Of a DNA stretch of 64,000 bases, positions 34,987-46,708 are shown piece after piece. The notes beneath the pieces were generated by a model. It worked only from the letters and a program-made list of their open reading frames with translations. It made no database searches and was not told the origin of the DNA. Made by a program: the position numbers and the translations under genes. Position 1 is the stretch's first letter, and each line of letters opens with the position of its first letter. The stretch comes from Cucumis sativus (lineage: Eukaryota > Streptophyta > Magnoliopsida > Cucurbitales > Cucurbitaceae): NCBI RefSeq assembly GCF_000004075.3, contig NC_026659.2:31390272-31454271 (forward strand). The letters are read 5' to 3'.

Positions 34987-37936
34987 GATACTAAAGACTC
35001 TTGTTCATACTGTAATAATAAGATGAGGTTAAGTAAAAGTTGAACCACTATAGATTAGATTACCCTGGTCGTTTATGGGTTCAGAGTAATGGCAAATGAT
35101 AGATTTCCCAGTGTATGTCCAAGTACTAGGTACTTTTGCAGTCCGAGTTGAATTAAATCAACCCAAAATTTTTATAAAATCTTTGTTTTTCCTTGTGTTA
35201 TGACAATTCATGCAGGTCTCTTCAAGTATATGGCTTAACAACTCTTTTATGCTACTAATTCTTGAAAAAGGAGAGAAGGGACAAGAGGGATGGAAGGGAT
35301 GGAAGGGATGGAAGGGATCGAAGTGACAGGGAGAGATGGAGAGAGCTTAAAGGAAGGTATTTAAGTTAAACATCTGATGACAGGAACTAAAAGCTACATT
35401 TTCATAAACTGCATACTATATGTGTTGTGGATGATCTATATAGTAAAGAACTTTTTGAAACCAATAATTTCATCTCTTATAACTACACGAATGTATATTA
35501 TGTCTATAGTTAATGCTTTGAAGGTAACGCAATGAACAGCAGAAAACTCTATACGTTTGAAGAACCATAACACCAAAATTCTACCAAATTTTCTTTAACT
35601 ACAATAAATGATTCTTTCACAACACAACACAACACTTACTTTTTTTTCAAAATTTTGCTTGTACATTTTATCATATCAACAAAAGATCAGTTTTCTTCAT
35701 TTTTTATGGAGATGTTGACATTGGTATCAAAATCTTCAACATTTGTCATTGATTCAACACATGTTTGTTCCCTTACGTCTTGTTTTTAGTCACAAAAAAT
35801 GTCACTCAACATTCCATCAATTATTCATATATTATCCAAAGCTAAGCTTCTCATTGTTTTAATTTCTAGGGTTTACTTTTTATTATTATAAAACCATATA
35901 TTGTTACTTTTATGTAGTATGTTTTCGAGTGATTTTGAACATGTTATAAATTACTTTCCTTATACATATTTAAAAACACTTTTTTTTTAATTACTAAAAA
36001 TTCATCGTTGTTTTATCTTAACGTGTTCGAAAATGAAAAAACTAATTTTAACCCAATTAGATTCATCTTCAAACATAACATTAATATATATATCAATCAA
36101 GTAGATAATTAAGAAAATTGTCAAACATGTGATAAAATATTTACACTTCAAATAAAATTAAAGTATAATAAATTTTGTTCATTAGTATTTTTGTTTCATG
36201 AAGTATAAATAGTTTGCGAATGTTTTCTATTTTTGAAAAAACTACGGGGAATTATAATACATTGATTATTATTATTTGCAACATCCTTAAATTATCATCA
36301 TCATAATAATAATAATTTTCTTAAAATATAAATAAATAAAGTTTATGGTCATGTACACGTGTCATTTCCATGATAATTAATAGTTAAATCCACACTCTCT
36401 TTCATTTTGATGAAAGTGAAATAAAAGTATTATATGATAAGGAAATTCCTAATATGCCCTTATAGATAATGAATGTATATCTTCACTCAATCCTTTACAA
36501 TAATTTTATCCATAATTTATTCACATTTGGTTGATTAAATTTTTTCTTTTCTTTTTTCTTTGTTTTTCAAATGGTTGGTTGGTTGAGTCACAATATTCTT
36601 CATAAATTTTGAATATCCCAAAATTGACTATAGATTAAGTCATATCCTTCCTATATCGGATAATTGTGATAATAAATGAAAGGAAAAAAATATCTAAAAA
36701 TACGTATAGTTTATTAAACATGTGAGAATATTAAAGAGGATTTTAAGTGAACAAAATATTTACAAAATATCATAATTTGTAATGCATGTATGAAAATATT
36801 CTCTCGGTCTCCATTCAACATTTCTTAAATGATCAAATTTATTGAAAATCTAAAATCATATTTTGTGTCTCTCGTTCCAATTTTATCGGATGTCTTAGAA
36901 GGCACCATATTTTATGTTTTTCATATGAGTATAGGACGTTAAACACATCAAATTTGTGTATGCTAAACTGGTAAATATATATATATATATATTAAATAGG
37001 TCAAATACATATTAGATAATAAATTAAAAAGGTGAAGAATAACTCTAAGTAAAATTGGACAAAGTTTAGAAATTATTATTATCATATCAACAAATTGGTT
37101 TCTTTTGTGGTTCCTCAATTATTATATTGAAATTAGTTTTTATTTAGATAAAGTAAAACCCTAAACCCTAATATAAAACAATGTTCTTTTATATGTAAAT
37201 AAATAAATCTCAAAGTTTAACATATATATATAGGCTCACTAACATCAAACTAATTAAAAAATATATCTCCAAATTATTTAATTTCATTGAGTATTGCACC
37301 ATTAATTAATTGTGTCATGTTTAAATTGTTTATGAAAAAAAATGGTTTTCAAAATGCATTTTCTTTCATTCTTCTTAATTAATTATTATAAAAAATGCTT
37401 GAAAGACACTTGTTGTGTATGGTTGATTGGATCTATATACTCAATATGCTTTAACAAATACATATTATATTATTATAGAAAGAACAACTATGACTGGCCA
37501 AAAGTTGATACAATCTTAATTTGTTGGCCATCAGATGGTGGCATGATTATATTTTCAAACCATACACAAATCTTATCAAAATTATTTTTCATAATTAAAT
37601 AAATAAATATATTTATCAAAATTATCCATGCATCAACCTTTTAAGTTGATTATTGGCATTTTATCAACTAAGTAATTATATATTCATATTTGATTTTTCT
37701 TAGATATATTATTCAACGGTAGACATACACAAAAGGTACATACATACCACAACATGTATACTAGAGGCTAGAGATTCAAAGTTAGAATTCAAGCTTCTAA
37801 CTATGTGCATGTCATCATACACAATCTATATATTTTGATATATCTATGTCCAAGTGTTAAAATTCTAATGGACAACTTTGTTATAAATCTTATGCTCAAA
37901 TTCAACTTTTTCCACAAATTAAATCTCTCTTGTTGT
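34987..37936. other. spacer between the mannanase genes
   Basis: 34987-35553 is the 3' flank of mannanase A. From 35554 to 37936 it is the duplicated distal promoter, matching 28214-32029 with many small indels. A pair of telomere-like units (AAACCCTAAACCCTAA) lies at about 37157-37172. The open frame at 37342-37602 has no family features. No gene seen. Confidence 0.6.
35287..35322. repeat. 9-bp tandem repeat GGGATGGAA, four units
   Basis: Three exact units and one with a single change, in the 3' flank of mannanase A. The matching flank of mannanase B (about 42074) has one unit only, so the array grew, or shrank, after the duplication. Confidence 0.85.
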
Positions 37937-37944
37937 TATAAATA
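37937..37944 (+). promoter_or_regulatory. TATA box of mannanase B
   Basis: TATAAATA, 124 bases upstream of the ATG at 38061, in a promoter block that is nearly identical to that of mannanase A. Confidence 0.65.
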
Positions 37945-37993
37945 TTGTTCCTAAGATGATTCGCTTACCCAAAATATAGAATTAAAAAATTAA

Positions 37994-38020
<27 letters not shown>
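37994..38020 (+). repeat. (CT)n array in the mannanase B leader
   Basis: About 13 CT units between the TATA box and the ATG, hence within the likely 5' UTR. Mannanase A has only about four CT units at this place. Confidence 0.9.
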
Positions 38021-38024
<4 letters not shown>

Positions 38025-38060
38025 TCATCAAAATAAAATAAGAAGCCGAAAAGCTAAGCT

Positions 38061-41000
38061 ATGCATGGTGAAAGCAAAATGATGAGGTGGTCGATATGGG
38101 GAATTTTCTTCCTTATAAGTACCCTTTCCTCTTCATCTTCTCCTGCACCGGCAGCTTTCGTTGGAGTTCAAGACGACCATTTTCAGCTAAATGGTTCGCC
38201 ATTTTTGTTCAATGGCTTTAACTCTTATTGGATGATGTCTGTCGCTGCTGACCCGAACCAACGCCACAAAGTAACCCAAGTCTTTCGTGATGCCGCCACT
38301 GCCGGCCTCACCGTCTGCCGAACCTGGGCCTTCAACGACGGTGCCCTCCATGCCCTCCAAATCTCTCCCGGCGTTTATGATGAATCAGTTTTTCAGGTTA
38401 ACTTTTTACTAATTTTCTTTTCTTCTTTACTTTCTCTTTCTTCCTTTCTTAAAGATAAATATGTAATTTCATCACTTAAAAAAAGTAATACTTCCATGCA
38501 GTTCGATCAACAATCTTCAATCCAAAAATGTATTCAAAAATTATATTTTTCTAATAATAAAAAAAAAAACTTATCGAATATCATTGACACTTGGATGAAC
38601 AACAAGAAAATCAGCTAATTTTTTTTTTAATTTAAAATTATAGTTATTTCTTTTTCTTTTTTTTCTAATTAGATATCTTATCTACTTCAAATTTTAAAAA
38701 ACAAACCAATTTATTTGTTATAAAATTGAATTTCAAAGTCTAACATAATCCTAAATAATGATTTTTAACTTTGATGTATTTTCATATAATTTTGAAATGT
38801 TTGTAAAGGTTAGATATAAATTAAAAATTTAAAGATTTATCCAATACAAGTTTAAATATGAGGAATTAAATTTACAATTTAATACGAATTTTATATCTAA
38901 CATTTTTAGTAATTTATTGTTTCTAATATTATGTTATTTTTAATATTTAGAATTATAATAATTTTATATGACTTTCCTTTTGAATAAAGAAACTCTGAGA
39001 ATAGACGTCAAGTGTACACAACAAAATCAAAAGAATACATCTTATGAAAAGTCATATGCTCCAAACATGACTTCTTCTCATCATCATCATCATAATAATA
39101 ATAATAATAATAACAATAATAATTTCTTAATCATGAAGTTAAATGTCATATTTTATTTACATAGTAAATTTAAATCTTTTATTTTATTAATCTAATATGT
39201 GAATAATTAATTCTATAATACATATATATGTATATGTATATGTAAGAAGTGATGGATGATAAATAATAATTTTAGTTGTTATTTTTATTATTATTATTAT
39301 TATTTTGCTATACTTTTCAAGTTGAATAATTTCTTTGATTTTCCTTTAAAGATAAGATTATGAGAATTAGACGTACACACGTTTGTGAATTCTTTTGCAT
39401 ATACCCTTTTGTTTCTTTTAAGCACTTTTAAGATCCTCTAAATATAAAAACAGGTTTCCAATGACTTTGGAAACCATTTTTATCTTTTGTTTCTTTCTTT
39501 TTTTTTTATTTTTTTTAATGATATCTAATAATAATATATATATGCTTTATTATCCATTTTTTTGTTCGTATTTTTAAAAAGTAAGTCAAATTAAATAAAA
39601 GTAAAAGTAGTTTTCAAAACTGATTTTGTCTCTGTACATTAGGGGTGACACCAAAATAGAAAAAAGAATGCAAAGAAGAAGAAAAAATATAAATATATTA
39701 AATACAGAAAATGAACAAAGAAATAATTATTACCAAAGGATTCTAAACTCTAGAATCTAAAGTGTTTATAAACATATTATTAAATGAACTCTTTGTTGAA
39801 ATATAAAAAGAGTTCATCACTTATTTACAATCTTTGGATAGTTTTTAATTTAGAATATTGGTTGAGTACTGCAGGCTCTTGATTTTGTGATATTCGAAGC
39901 AAGAAAGTACGGAATTAGAATGCTATTAAGTTTGGTGAATAATTTCGAAGAGTACGGTGGAAGAGCAGCGTATGTCCGGTGGGCCGAAGCCGCCGGCGTT
40001 CAAGTTCATAGCGACGATGACTTCTACACTAATCAACTTATCAGAACATACTACAAAAACTACGTTAAGGTGATCAAATCTATACCCCATTTATATATGT
40101 ATATTGAAAACTAGCAATTGTATGATTTTGGACTTGAAAAGTAGTAAACTAAAAATGAAACAGAACTCAATAATATAACATTTTTGTTTTGGTTTTGTAG
40201 AAAGTATTGAGAAGGAAGAACACAATGAATGGTTTGAGATATATGGAAGATGCAACCATTATGGGATGGGAACTTATGAATGAAGCACGTTGTCAAGTTG
40301 ATTCCTCCGGCAACACTATCAATGTAACCTTTCATTATTTTATTTCTCTCCTTTTTTTTTTTCTTTCTTTTCCTTAATTAATCACTTTTATTTTTAGTGC
40401 CTAATCCTATTATTATAGCCTAAGTTTTCATTTTAAAAAAGTTCAACGAAAATCTAATCTAATTTATGTATAGACTATTGTAGTATTTGATGTAATTGTT
40501 AATCAAATAAGACATTAAATCATTAACGAATTTTAGAATGATAATGTTTTATTCACTAAACTATATTGAGATAGACACATCCATTATTGACTTGCTTGGT
40601 GTGCATAGTATCTCTCGGTACAAGTTGCATTAATAGTATTATATTTGAACTAAAAGTAATTGCATATATATAACATAAAAATTGGTAAAAGACTAAAAAG
40701 TGCATGTCCAAGTACTATTTCATAAGGATCTTCTAATTAAAAGATGTCATCTCAATACGATAGCTTTCAATTTGAGAAATGTGTTATCAGTTGTTATCAT
40801 TGTTTCTATCATTTATAACGACTATCAGTCATTTTAAAAAAAAAAAAATACTAGTTGATTAGTCAACAATATTTTCAATTTTTACAAATATTTTATCAAC
40901 CTTTTGCTATATTTTAAATTTATTTCTTAAATGGTGTTATGTGCCCCAATTTTCCTATCTCGTGGCCATATGTCAAATATGGTTGTGTTCTTATACCCTT

Positions 41001-41816
41001 TTGTGCTCTTATTTTTTAAAAAAAGTATACACTTATATGTAAGGGTTGTTTCCTAATGAAATTAGAGATGGGTAGAGGAGATGGGATCATATGTGAAATC
41101 AATTGACAAACAACATTTGGTGGGGATTGGAATGGAAGGATTCTATGGAGATTCAAGTCCAAATAAAATCAAAGCCAACCCAGGTAGTTTCAAATTTGGC
41201 ACTGATTTTGTCACCAATAATCTCAACAAAGCCATCGACTTTGCAACAATTCATGTATATCCTGATGCTTGGTTAGTTTCTTCTTCCTCACTTATCACCT
41301 ATTTCGTTTTTTATCAAAGAGATTTAAATTTTCGACCTGTACTTAACGCTTACTTTGACAAAAATTGATGAAACATGAAATGGAGTTTAACTCAATGGTA
41401 ATTTTGTTTTCTTTCGTTACAGGCTACCAGGGAAGAGTGAAGCCACCAGAATGGCATTCCTTGAAGAATGGATGGCACTGCACTGGATGGACTCAAAGAA
41501 TATATTAAAGAAGCCATTGATTTTAGAAGAATTTGGAAAGTCGATCAGAGGCCAAAACCAAACATTTAGTGTAAGGGACAGCGATGCATTCTTGAGTAAG
41601 GTTTATTCAATTATCTACAACCTTGCAAGAAAAGGAGCAACCATGGCTGGAGGTCTGGTATGGCAAGTTATGGCTGAAGGAATGGAGTCCTATTATGATG
41701 GATACGAGATCGTTCTTTCCCAGAATCCTTCAACAAACACCATTATAACAAAACAGTCAAACAAAATGGCTGCACTAAATACTAGAACTCAACACCACCT
41801 CAGAAGTAGTTACTAA
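38061..41816 (+). CDS. endo-1,4-beta-mannanase B, GH5 (417 aa, 5 exons), NEA variant
   Basis: Tandem paralog of mannanase A. Exons are 38061-38396, 39875-40069, 40201-40323, 41066-41271 and 41423-41816, totalling 1254 bases with stop, with the same intron positions and phases as copy A. Secretion signal [20 protein letters not shown]. The acid/base Glu205 and nucleophile Glu323 (LILEEFGKS) are kept. However, the residue after Glu205 is Ala (MNEARC) where copy A and other GH5 mannanases I know have Pro (NEP), and TIHAYPDAW has become TIHVYPDAW. The protein may be active with altered properties, or on the way to loss. There is no frameshift or stop. Intron 1 is 1478 bases against 367 in A. It contains an extra segment of about 1.1 kb with ATC/AAT arrays. 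Confidence 0.92.
39078..39122. repeat. TCA/TAA trinucleotide array in intron 1 of mannanase B
   Basis: A run of TCA units passes into TAA units. It lies in the intron segment absent from mannanase A. A second trinucleotide array (ATT-type) is at about 39285-39305. Confidence 0.85.
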
Positions 41817-42184
41817 TCATACGGTAATAATAAGTTCAGGTTAAGTAAAAGTTGACCCACTATAGGTTAGATTACCCTGGTTTATGGGGGTTCAGATTTT
41901 TCAGTGTATGTACTAGGTACTTTTGTAGTCCAAGTTGAATTAAATCAACCCAAAATTTTATAAAATCTTTGTTTTCCTTCTGGTATGACATTTTACGCAG
42001 GTCTCTTCAAGTATATAGCTTAACAACTCTTTTATGATACTAATTCTGAAAGAAAGGGAGAAAAGGGACAAGAGGGATGGAAGGGAAGAGATCAAAGAGA
42101 GAGAAGAGACAGGAAGACATGGAGAGAGATTGTGAAAATTGGTACTACGAGGAAATATAATATAAAAAACAATCACATCATGTT

Positions 42185-42478
42185 TATAATTAATGCTTTG
42201 AAGGTAACAATGAACAGCAGCAAAGTCTATATATAATAGATAGGGAGAGAACTGCATAAACCCTTTTGAAACCCAGTGAAGCCATGAATCATACGTACTC
42301 TTTTCAACTTCCTTTATTGTCTTTCAAAATCTAGTTACAAACTGGGAGTGGGACTGTATATGAACGATACATTTTGAGAAGGATAAAAAAAAATGTCAAT
42401 ATAGACTAATTCAAATTTTGACTATAAACAGAACCAAATGCATTTATCAAAAATCATCTACAGGCAAGGGTCAAAATT
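42185..42478 (+). repeat. left direct repeat flanking the PMD segment
   Basis: Shares long blocks with 46379-46708, for example ACAAACTGGGAGTGGGACT and CAAATTTTGACTATAAACAG. Relative to the right copy it lacks about 55 bases, cut between two ACATGCA-like words. Confidence 0.85.
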
Positions 42479-43104
42479 CCGCTGCACAGTCCCCCAAATT
42501 CCTTCAAAATTTCAAATCCAAACGCTACTGTTGACTGCCACTGCTACTGACACACATCTGTCGTATCGTGGACCCGGATCACGTGAAGAAATCGTGTACC
42601 CGGTACACGACTTCTTCACTTTTTAACCTACCAACGAGCCTTTATAACCTACCGCCGAGCCTTCTGCCTTCCATCTTCACTTCACGAAAACCCCTTTTCC
42701 TCCGCTACTCTGCCTTCCATCTTTCACAAAAACTTAGCAACCCTTCCATTATTTACTTCAGATTCTGCCTTGCATCTTCACAAAAACCCTTCTTTCCTTC
42801 GCGATTCTACCTTTCATCCTTCACAAAATCGTAGCAACTCTCCCATTTACTTTATTCTGTCTTGCATCATCATAAAAACCGCAATCCTTCCATTTCTTCA
42901 CGGAAAAGTCCGCAGCAAGAGGCTCCGTCGACCCTCGCAGTCGGCCTTCACGTAGAAAGGTTTATTTTCTTCTTGTAAGGTTTTATTATATTATATTTTG
43001 ATTTAGTGAACTTAAGGTTGGGTAATTTAAGACTCGTAAAAATTATTTGGTTTTAGGTATGTTATTGGTTTTACTAAAATTATTTGGTTTGAGTAAAATG
43101 AAAA

Positions 43105-43281
43105 GTATTCTAAAAAAAAATAACAAATTTTATAAAATATTTATTAATTATAATAAAATTTTACATTGTATACATAATAAACATTATAAAAGTCTATTAG
43201 TTTTTATGTTTGAGATAATCCAAAATTTTTATTATAGCATGTAAATATTTTAATTTATTTTGTTATTTTTAAAAATATTCC
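43105..43281. mobile_element. MITE-like element upstream of the PMD gene
   Basis: The left end (TATTCTAAAAAAAAATAACA...) matches the reverse complement of the right end (GTTATTTTTAAAAATATTCC) over about 50 imperfect bases. Same general family as 29050-29239 and 59075-59242, to judge from shared end sequences. No coding capacity. Confidence 0.5.
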
Positions 43282-43565
43282 TAAAATTATTTAATTTTAG
43301 AAAAATTATTTGAGAATAATTTGATTTTAGGTATTGTGAGTTTTGAGGATTAGGGATATTTAGGTATACGTATAGTTTAAATTTGGGTATTGAACGGTTT
43401 AGACTTTGTTTAATTATTGAATTTTATGCTTGTGAGTTTTTGAATCATAAATTGGATAAAAATATTTTTAACTCATCACTTTTATATGGTTGAACTTTTC
43501 TTTTTCATGTTATTGTTGCAATACATCTATGTTATTAATGAAATACTTTTTAGGAAATTTGCACA

Positions 43566-45291
43566 ATGGAACCTGGCCCTATTGATCCTACACAGTTATA
43601 TCAACAACCATCTCATCGCTCGCAGTTTATATGGGACACTTCCTCCACGGTAGTTTTGAGTTGTCGAAGGAGAGAGGCAGCATCTCAGCGCACGATCCCT
43701 TTCGATGAGCGTATTGAGCCATACTTAGAGGCTGCTGGATTTCTTGGAGTGTCCCAGATTGGATTCATGCAATTGGATTGGCATTTAATTACTGCTTTGG
43801 TCGAGCGCTGGAGACCAGAGACTCACACGTTTCATATGCCTTGTGGGGAATGCACAATCACATTGCAGGACGTTGCGATTCAGTTAGGGTTACCGGTGGA
43901 TGGAGAGCCTGTTGTAGGATCGTTAATTTATAATTGGAAGCAAGTATGTGAGGATTTTTTAGGAGTTCTACCGCCGGACATGAAAGGTCAAAGGTTGAGT
44001 CTTCCATGGTTGGCTGAACAGTTCACAAAATTACCACTAGATGCTGATGTTGTGAGTATTCAGAGATATGCTCGTGCATACATAATGCAACTCATTGGAG
44101 GTTGTTTGTTTTCTGACAAATCAAATACTCTGGTACATTGTATGTTTCTTCCGCTTTTAAGCGATTTTGACGAGGCAGGTACATATTCTTGGGGCTCAGC
44201 ATGCCTTGCATGGCTTTATAGGGAATTGTGTCGAGCCAGTAATGCACAGTCTTTAGAAATAGCTGGGCCACTAATGTTACTGCAAATGTGGGCATATGAC
44301 CGATTTTCTATTGTCGCACCACAAGTTGCATTACAGGCTCCAGTTAATCGACCACTTGGTTTTAGGTATTAATTTATTCATATATTATGTTCATAATAAA
44401 ATGTGCACTCTCTATAACTTTTTTTTTTTTTCACACATTAGATGGAGTGGTGTCCTACCTACATCGGAACAATCAGGAAATATGTTGTTGACGTATCGAC
44501 AAATATTTGACCGTTTGATTCACACTCAGGTAATAAAGCATTATGCGAATGTTATCTACTTATTTTTTTGTTGTCTACTTATGTTTGTTTCTTTAACAGA
44601 TTAATTGGACACCATATACACCTGATATTATGGCATTGCTTCCTGATCGATGTCATAATGGTCAATTGATATGGACTTACGTTGGCCCTTTGATATGCTT
44701 CCATATCGTTGAGTTGCATGCACCAGATCGTGTGTTGCGACAGTTTGGTATGCATCAACTTCTTCCATCATTTTGCAATACAAACCCTGCACTACACAAA
44801 ATTGATTTACGAGGCAAACATGATCAAGATTGGTCTAAGATTCATGCAAAGTATATCACAATGTGGCATTCGTGAAATGATTCACATGTACAAGGAGTAG
44901 CAACACACAAGCCAACAGTATCAGATGACTATTTTCCTTGGTACTCATCAATTACAAGACGATTTATCACACCTGATGGCGCTTTACCCTATCGCATGGT
45001 ATGAATTTTAATATGATTTGTTTTATAATTTTATAACATGCATATTATTTAATTATATTATTTGTAATTATTCAGAATAAGTTTGTTCAAGACATACATG
45101 CTTACTCAATGGAACACAACTTAAAAGAATTGAGCTCAATGTGCGATCAAGTCTTGAAAGATATAGAACAAATTATTCAGCAAACCAGACGACTCAATGT
45201 TGCTGACACGGATCGAAGACGCATTCGACGTAAACGACGACAACAAGACAATGGTGTCGTAGAGGAAGACGAGATAATAATTAGTTTGTAG
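43566..45291 (+). pseudogene. plant-mobile-domain (MAIN-like) gene with one in-frame TGA
   Basis: Exons are 43566-44365, 44442-44529, 44600-44998 and 45076-45291, in frame over 501 codons with GT-AG introns. The protein resembles the MAINTENANCE OF MERISTEMS / PP7-long-form-like group with the plant mobile domain (PF10536). Landmarks: GFLGVSQIGFMQLDWHLITA, TFHMPCGECTITLQDVAIQL, GLPVDGEPVVG, an AYIMQLIGGCLFSDKS segment, and WGSACLAWLYRELCRA. Exon 3 carries a TGA at 44873-44875 after YITMWHS. The same frame then continues with good family sequence (HKPTVSDDYFPWYSSITRRF) and through exon 4 to a basic tail (RRRIRRKRRQQ). If read normally, the product stops near residue 388. A CGA-to-TGA change is the simplest explanation. 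There are no other lesions, so the loss is recent, or the shortened protein is used. PMD proteins occur both in transposons and as host genes that help silence transposons. Confidence 0.75.
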
Positions 45292-45510
45292 ATCAAATTT
45301 GTTATTCATATACATTTCAATTTATATGTAGAATTATTAAAAAAATATAATGCATTTTTATTTGTACTAAAACTATATATAGACATACAAATTTCACTTT
45401 TTTAAAAAAACTTAAAAAATTTATAGCAAATCTCACATTACTTTTCTAATTCACGAGAGACATCTTCAACTATATATTAAGTTGTAGTATGGTTTCAAAA
45501 TTTAGATCAT

Positions 45511-45582
45511 AAGAATCCTTCTAATTAATTGCTTCAAAGGGATGATAAGAAACCTTCTAATTAATTGCTTTAAAGTGATGAA
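45511..45582. repeat. 36-bp tandem duplication, imperfect
   Basis: Two adjacent units sharing CCTTCTAATTAATTGCTT with a few point differences. Confidence 0.85.
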
Positions 45583-45808
45583 AAGTAAGTAATGCAAGTG
45601 AATTAGGTGGAGAAATTTAAAATGTTTGTGTTCAAAAGAACGATGTGTAAATCAATTTTTAATGCAAAATGAACATTAATCATTTATGTATTGGTTTCCA
45701 ATTTTATTTTTTTAATATTTGATTCGGTTTCAATTTTATTTTTTATTTTTTTTGTTCATTAGATCCATATTTGCCGGTTAGAAGAGCATATGAAGAGGAA
45801 AATTTTCT

Positions 45809-45888
45809 CCACCAATTTAAATCTTAAACTAATAATTATATAATGAATCCACCAATTTAAATCTTAAACTAATAATTATATAATGAAT
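45809..45888. repeat. 40-bp tandem duplication
   Basis: Two units that look identical, each starting CCACCAATTTAAATC and ending in TATATAATGAAT. Confidence 0.92.
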
Positions 45889-46295
45889 CTAAACGTAACA
45901 TTTTAACTTTTTAATTTAAACTTTAACTTTCATAAGTATATCCCAATACCCATTTTTTCTTTTTTCTCTTTACTTCTTTTTATGAAAATTTCACAATTTA
46001 AATTACTTTCATGGATTTAAAATAACATGTTGGATTTAAGTATTTAAGTTTGAGATTATAGTTCAAGCTATAAATTGATATTTGACTTTTATTTTTTTTA
46101 ATTCTATTTTAGATTCAATCAAATTTAAATTCTATTTATTTCTTGTCTTTTCACGTATTAAAACAATAAATTGTTTTATATGGGTGCTAACATTGTAAGA
46201 TATAAAAATGAATATATCTTATCTCCACATCTCTCAAGGTTAAAGAAATCAAATTATTTTCACCTGCTTATGGAAGTACTCCGTGCCTAAAAAGT

Positions 46296-46708
46296 ACAAA
46301 ATTTTCATATGTTTGAGCTGTGGATAATCTATAGAAAAGAATTTTCATCGCTTATAACTGCGCACCAATTTATTGTGCCTATAGTTAATGCTTAAATGAA
46401 CAGCAGAAAAGTCTATATAGGGGAGAGAATGAAAGAACCCTTTCGAAGCATCGTGAAGACATGAATCATACACTCTTTTCAACTTTCTTTATTGTCTTTT
46501 CAAAATCTAGTCACAAACTGGGAGTGGGACTATATATGAATAGTAATACACTTTGAGAATAAAAAATAATTTCCAATATAGACTAGTTCAAATTTTGACT
46601 ATAAACAGAAAAAAAATGCATTTATCAAAAATCAGCTACATGCATAACATAATGACCGCTTTAATATCAACTCGCATCCCCAATTTAAGCTTTACATGCA
46701 AGGGTCAA
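46296..46708 (+). repeat. right direct repeat flanking the PMD segment
   Basis: 46379-46708 matches 42185-42478. The part from about 46296 also matches the flank of mannanase A at 35392-35553 (TGTGGATRATCTATA, CTATAGTTAATGCTT). It has no mannanase gene in front of it. It retains about 55 bases missing from the left copy, so it is probably closer to the original sequence. Confidence 0.8.

Larger units (their letters stand above)
28214..35553 (+). repeat. tandem segmental duplication, copy 1 (with mannanase A)
   Basis: A unit starting at TTTGAAGAACC (about 28219) and ending at CTCTATA (35553), carrying distal promoter, mannanase A and 3' flank. Copy 2 starts right at 35554, again with TTTGAAGAACC. 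Blocks match in order throughout, for example TCTTGTTTTTAGTCACAAAA near 28270 and 35785. Breakpoints are placed by eye and may be off by a few bases. Confidence 0.8.
35554..42231 (+). repeat. tandem segmental duplication, copy 2 (with mannanase B)
   Basis: Second copy of the unit described at 28214-35553, directly abutting it. It begins TTTGAAGAACC and ends around GTCTATA (42225-42231), the base motif at which copy 1 is cut. It is shorter than copy 1, mainly because of a shorter distal promoter, though its intron 1 is longer. Confidence 0.8.
41817..43565. other. spacer between mannanase B and the PMD gene
   Basis: 41817-42231 is the duplicated 3' flank. 42185-42478 is repeated at 46379-46708. 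42640-42900 contains a degenerate repeat of about 75 bases built on a CCTTCCATCTTCACAAAAACC-like phrase, probably leader or promoter DNA of the PMD gene. A MITE-like element lies at 43105-43281. Open frames here are short and overlap low-complexity sequence. Confidence 0.5.
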
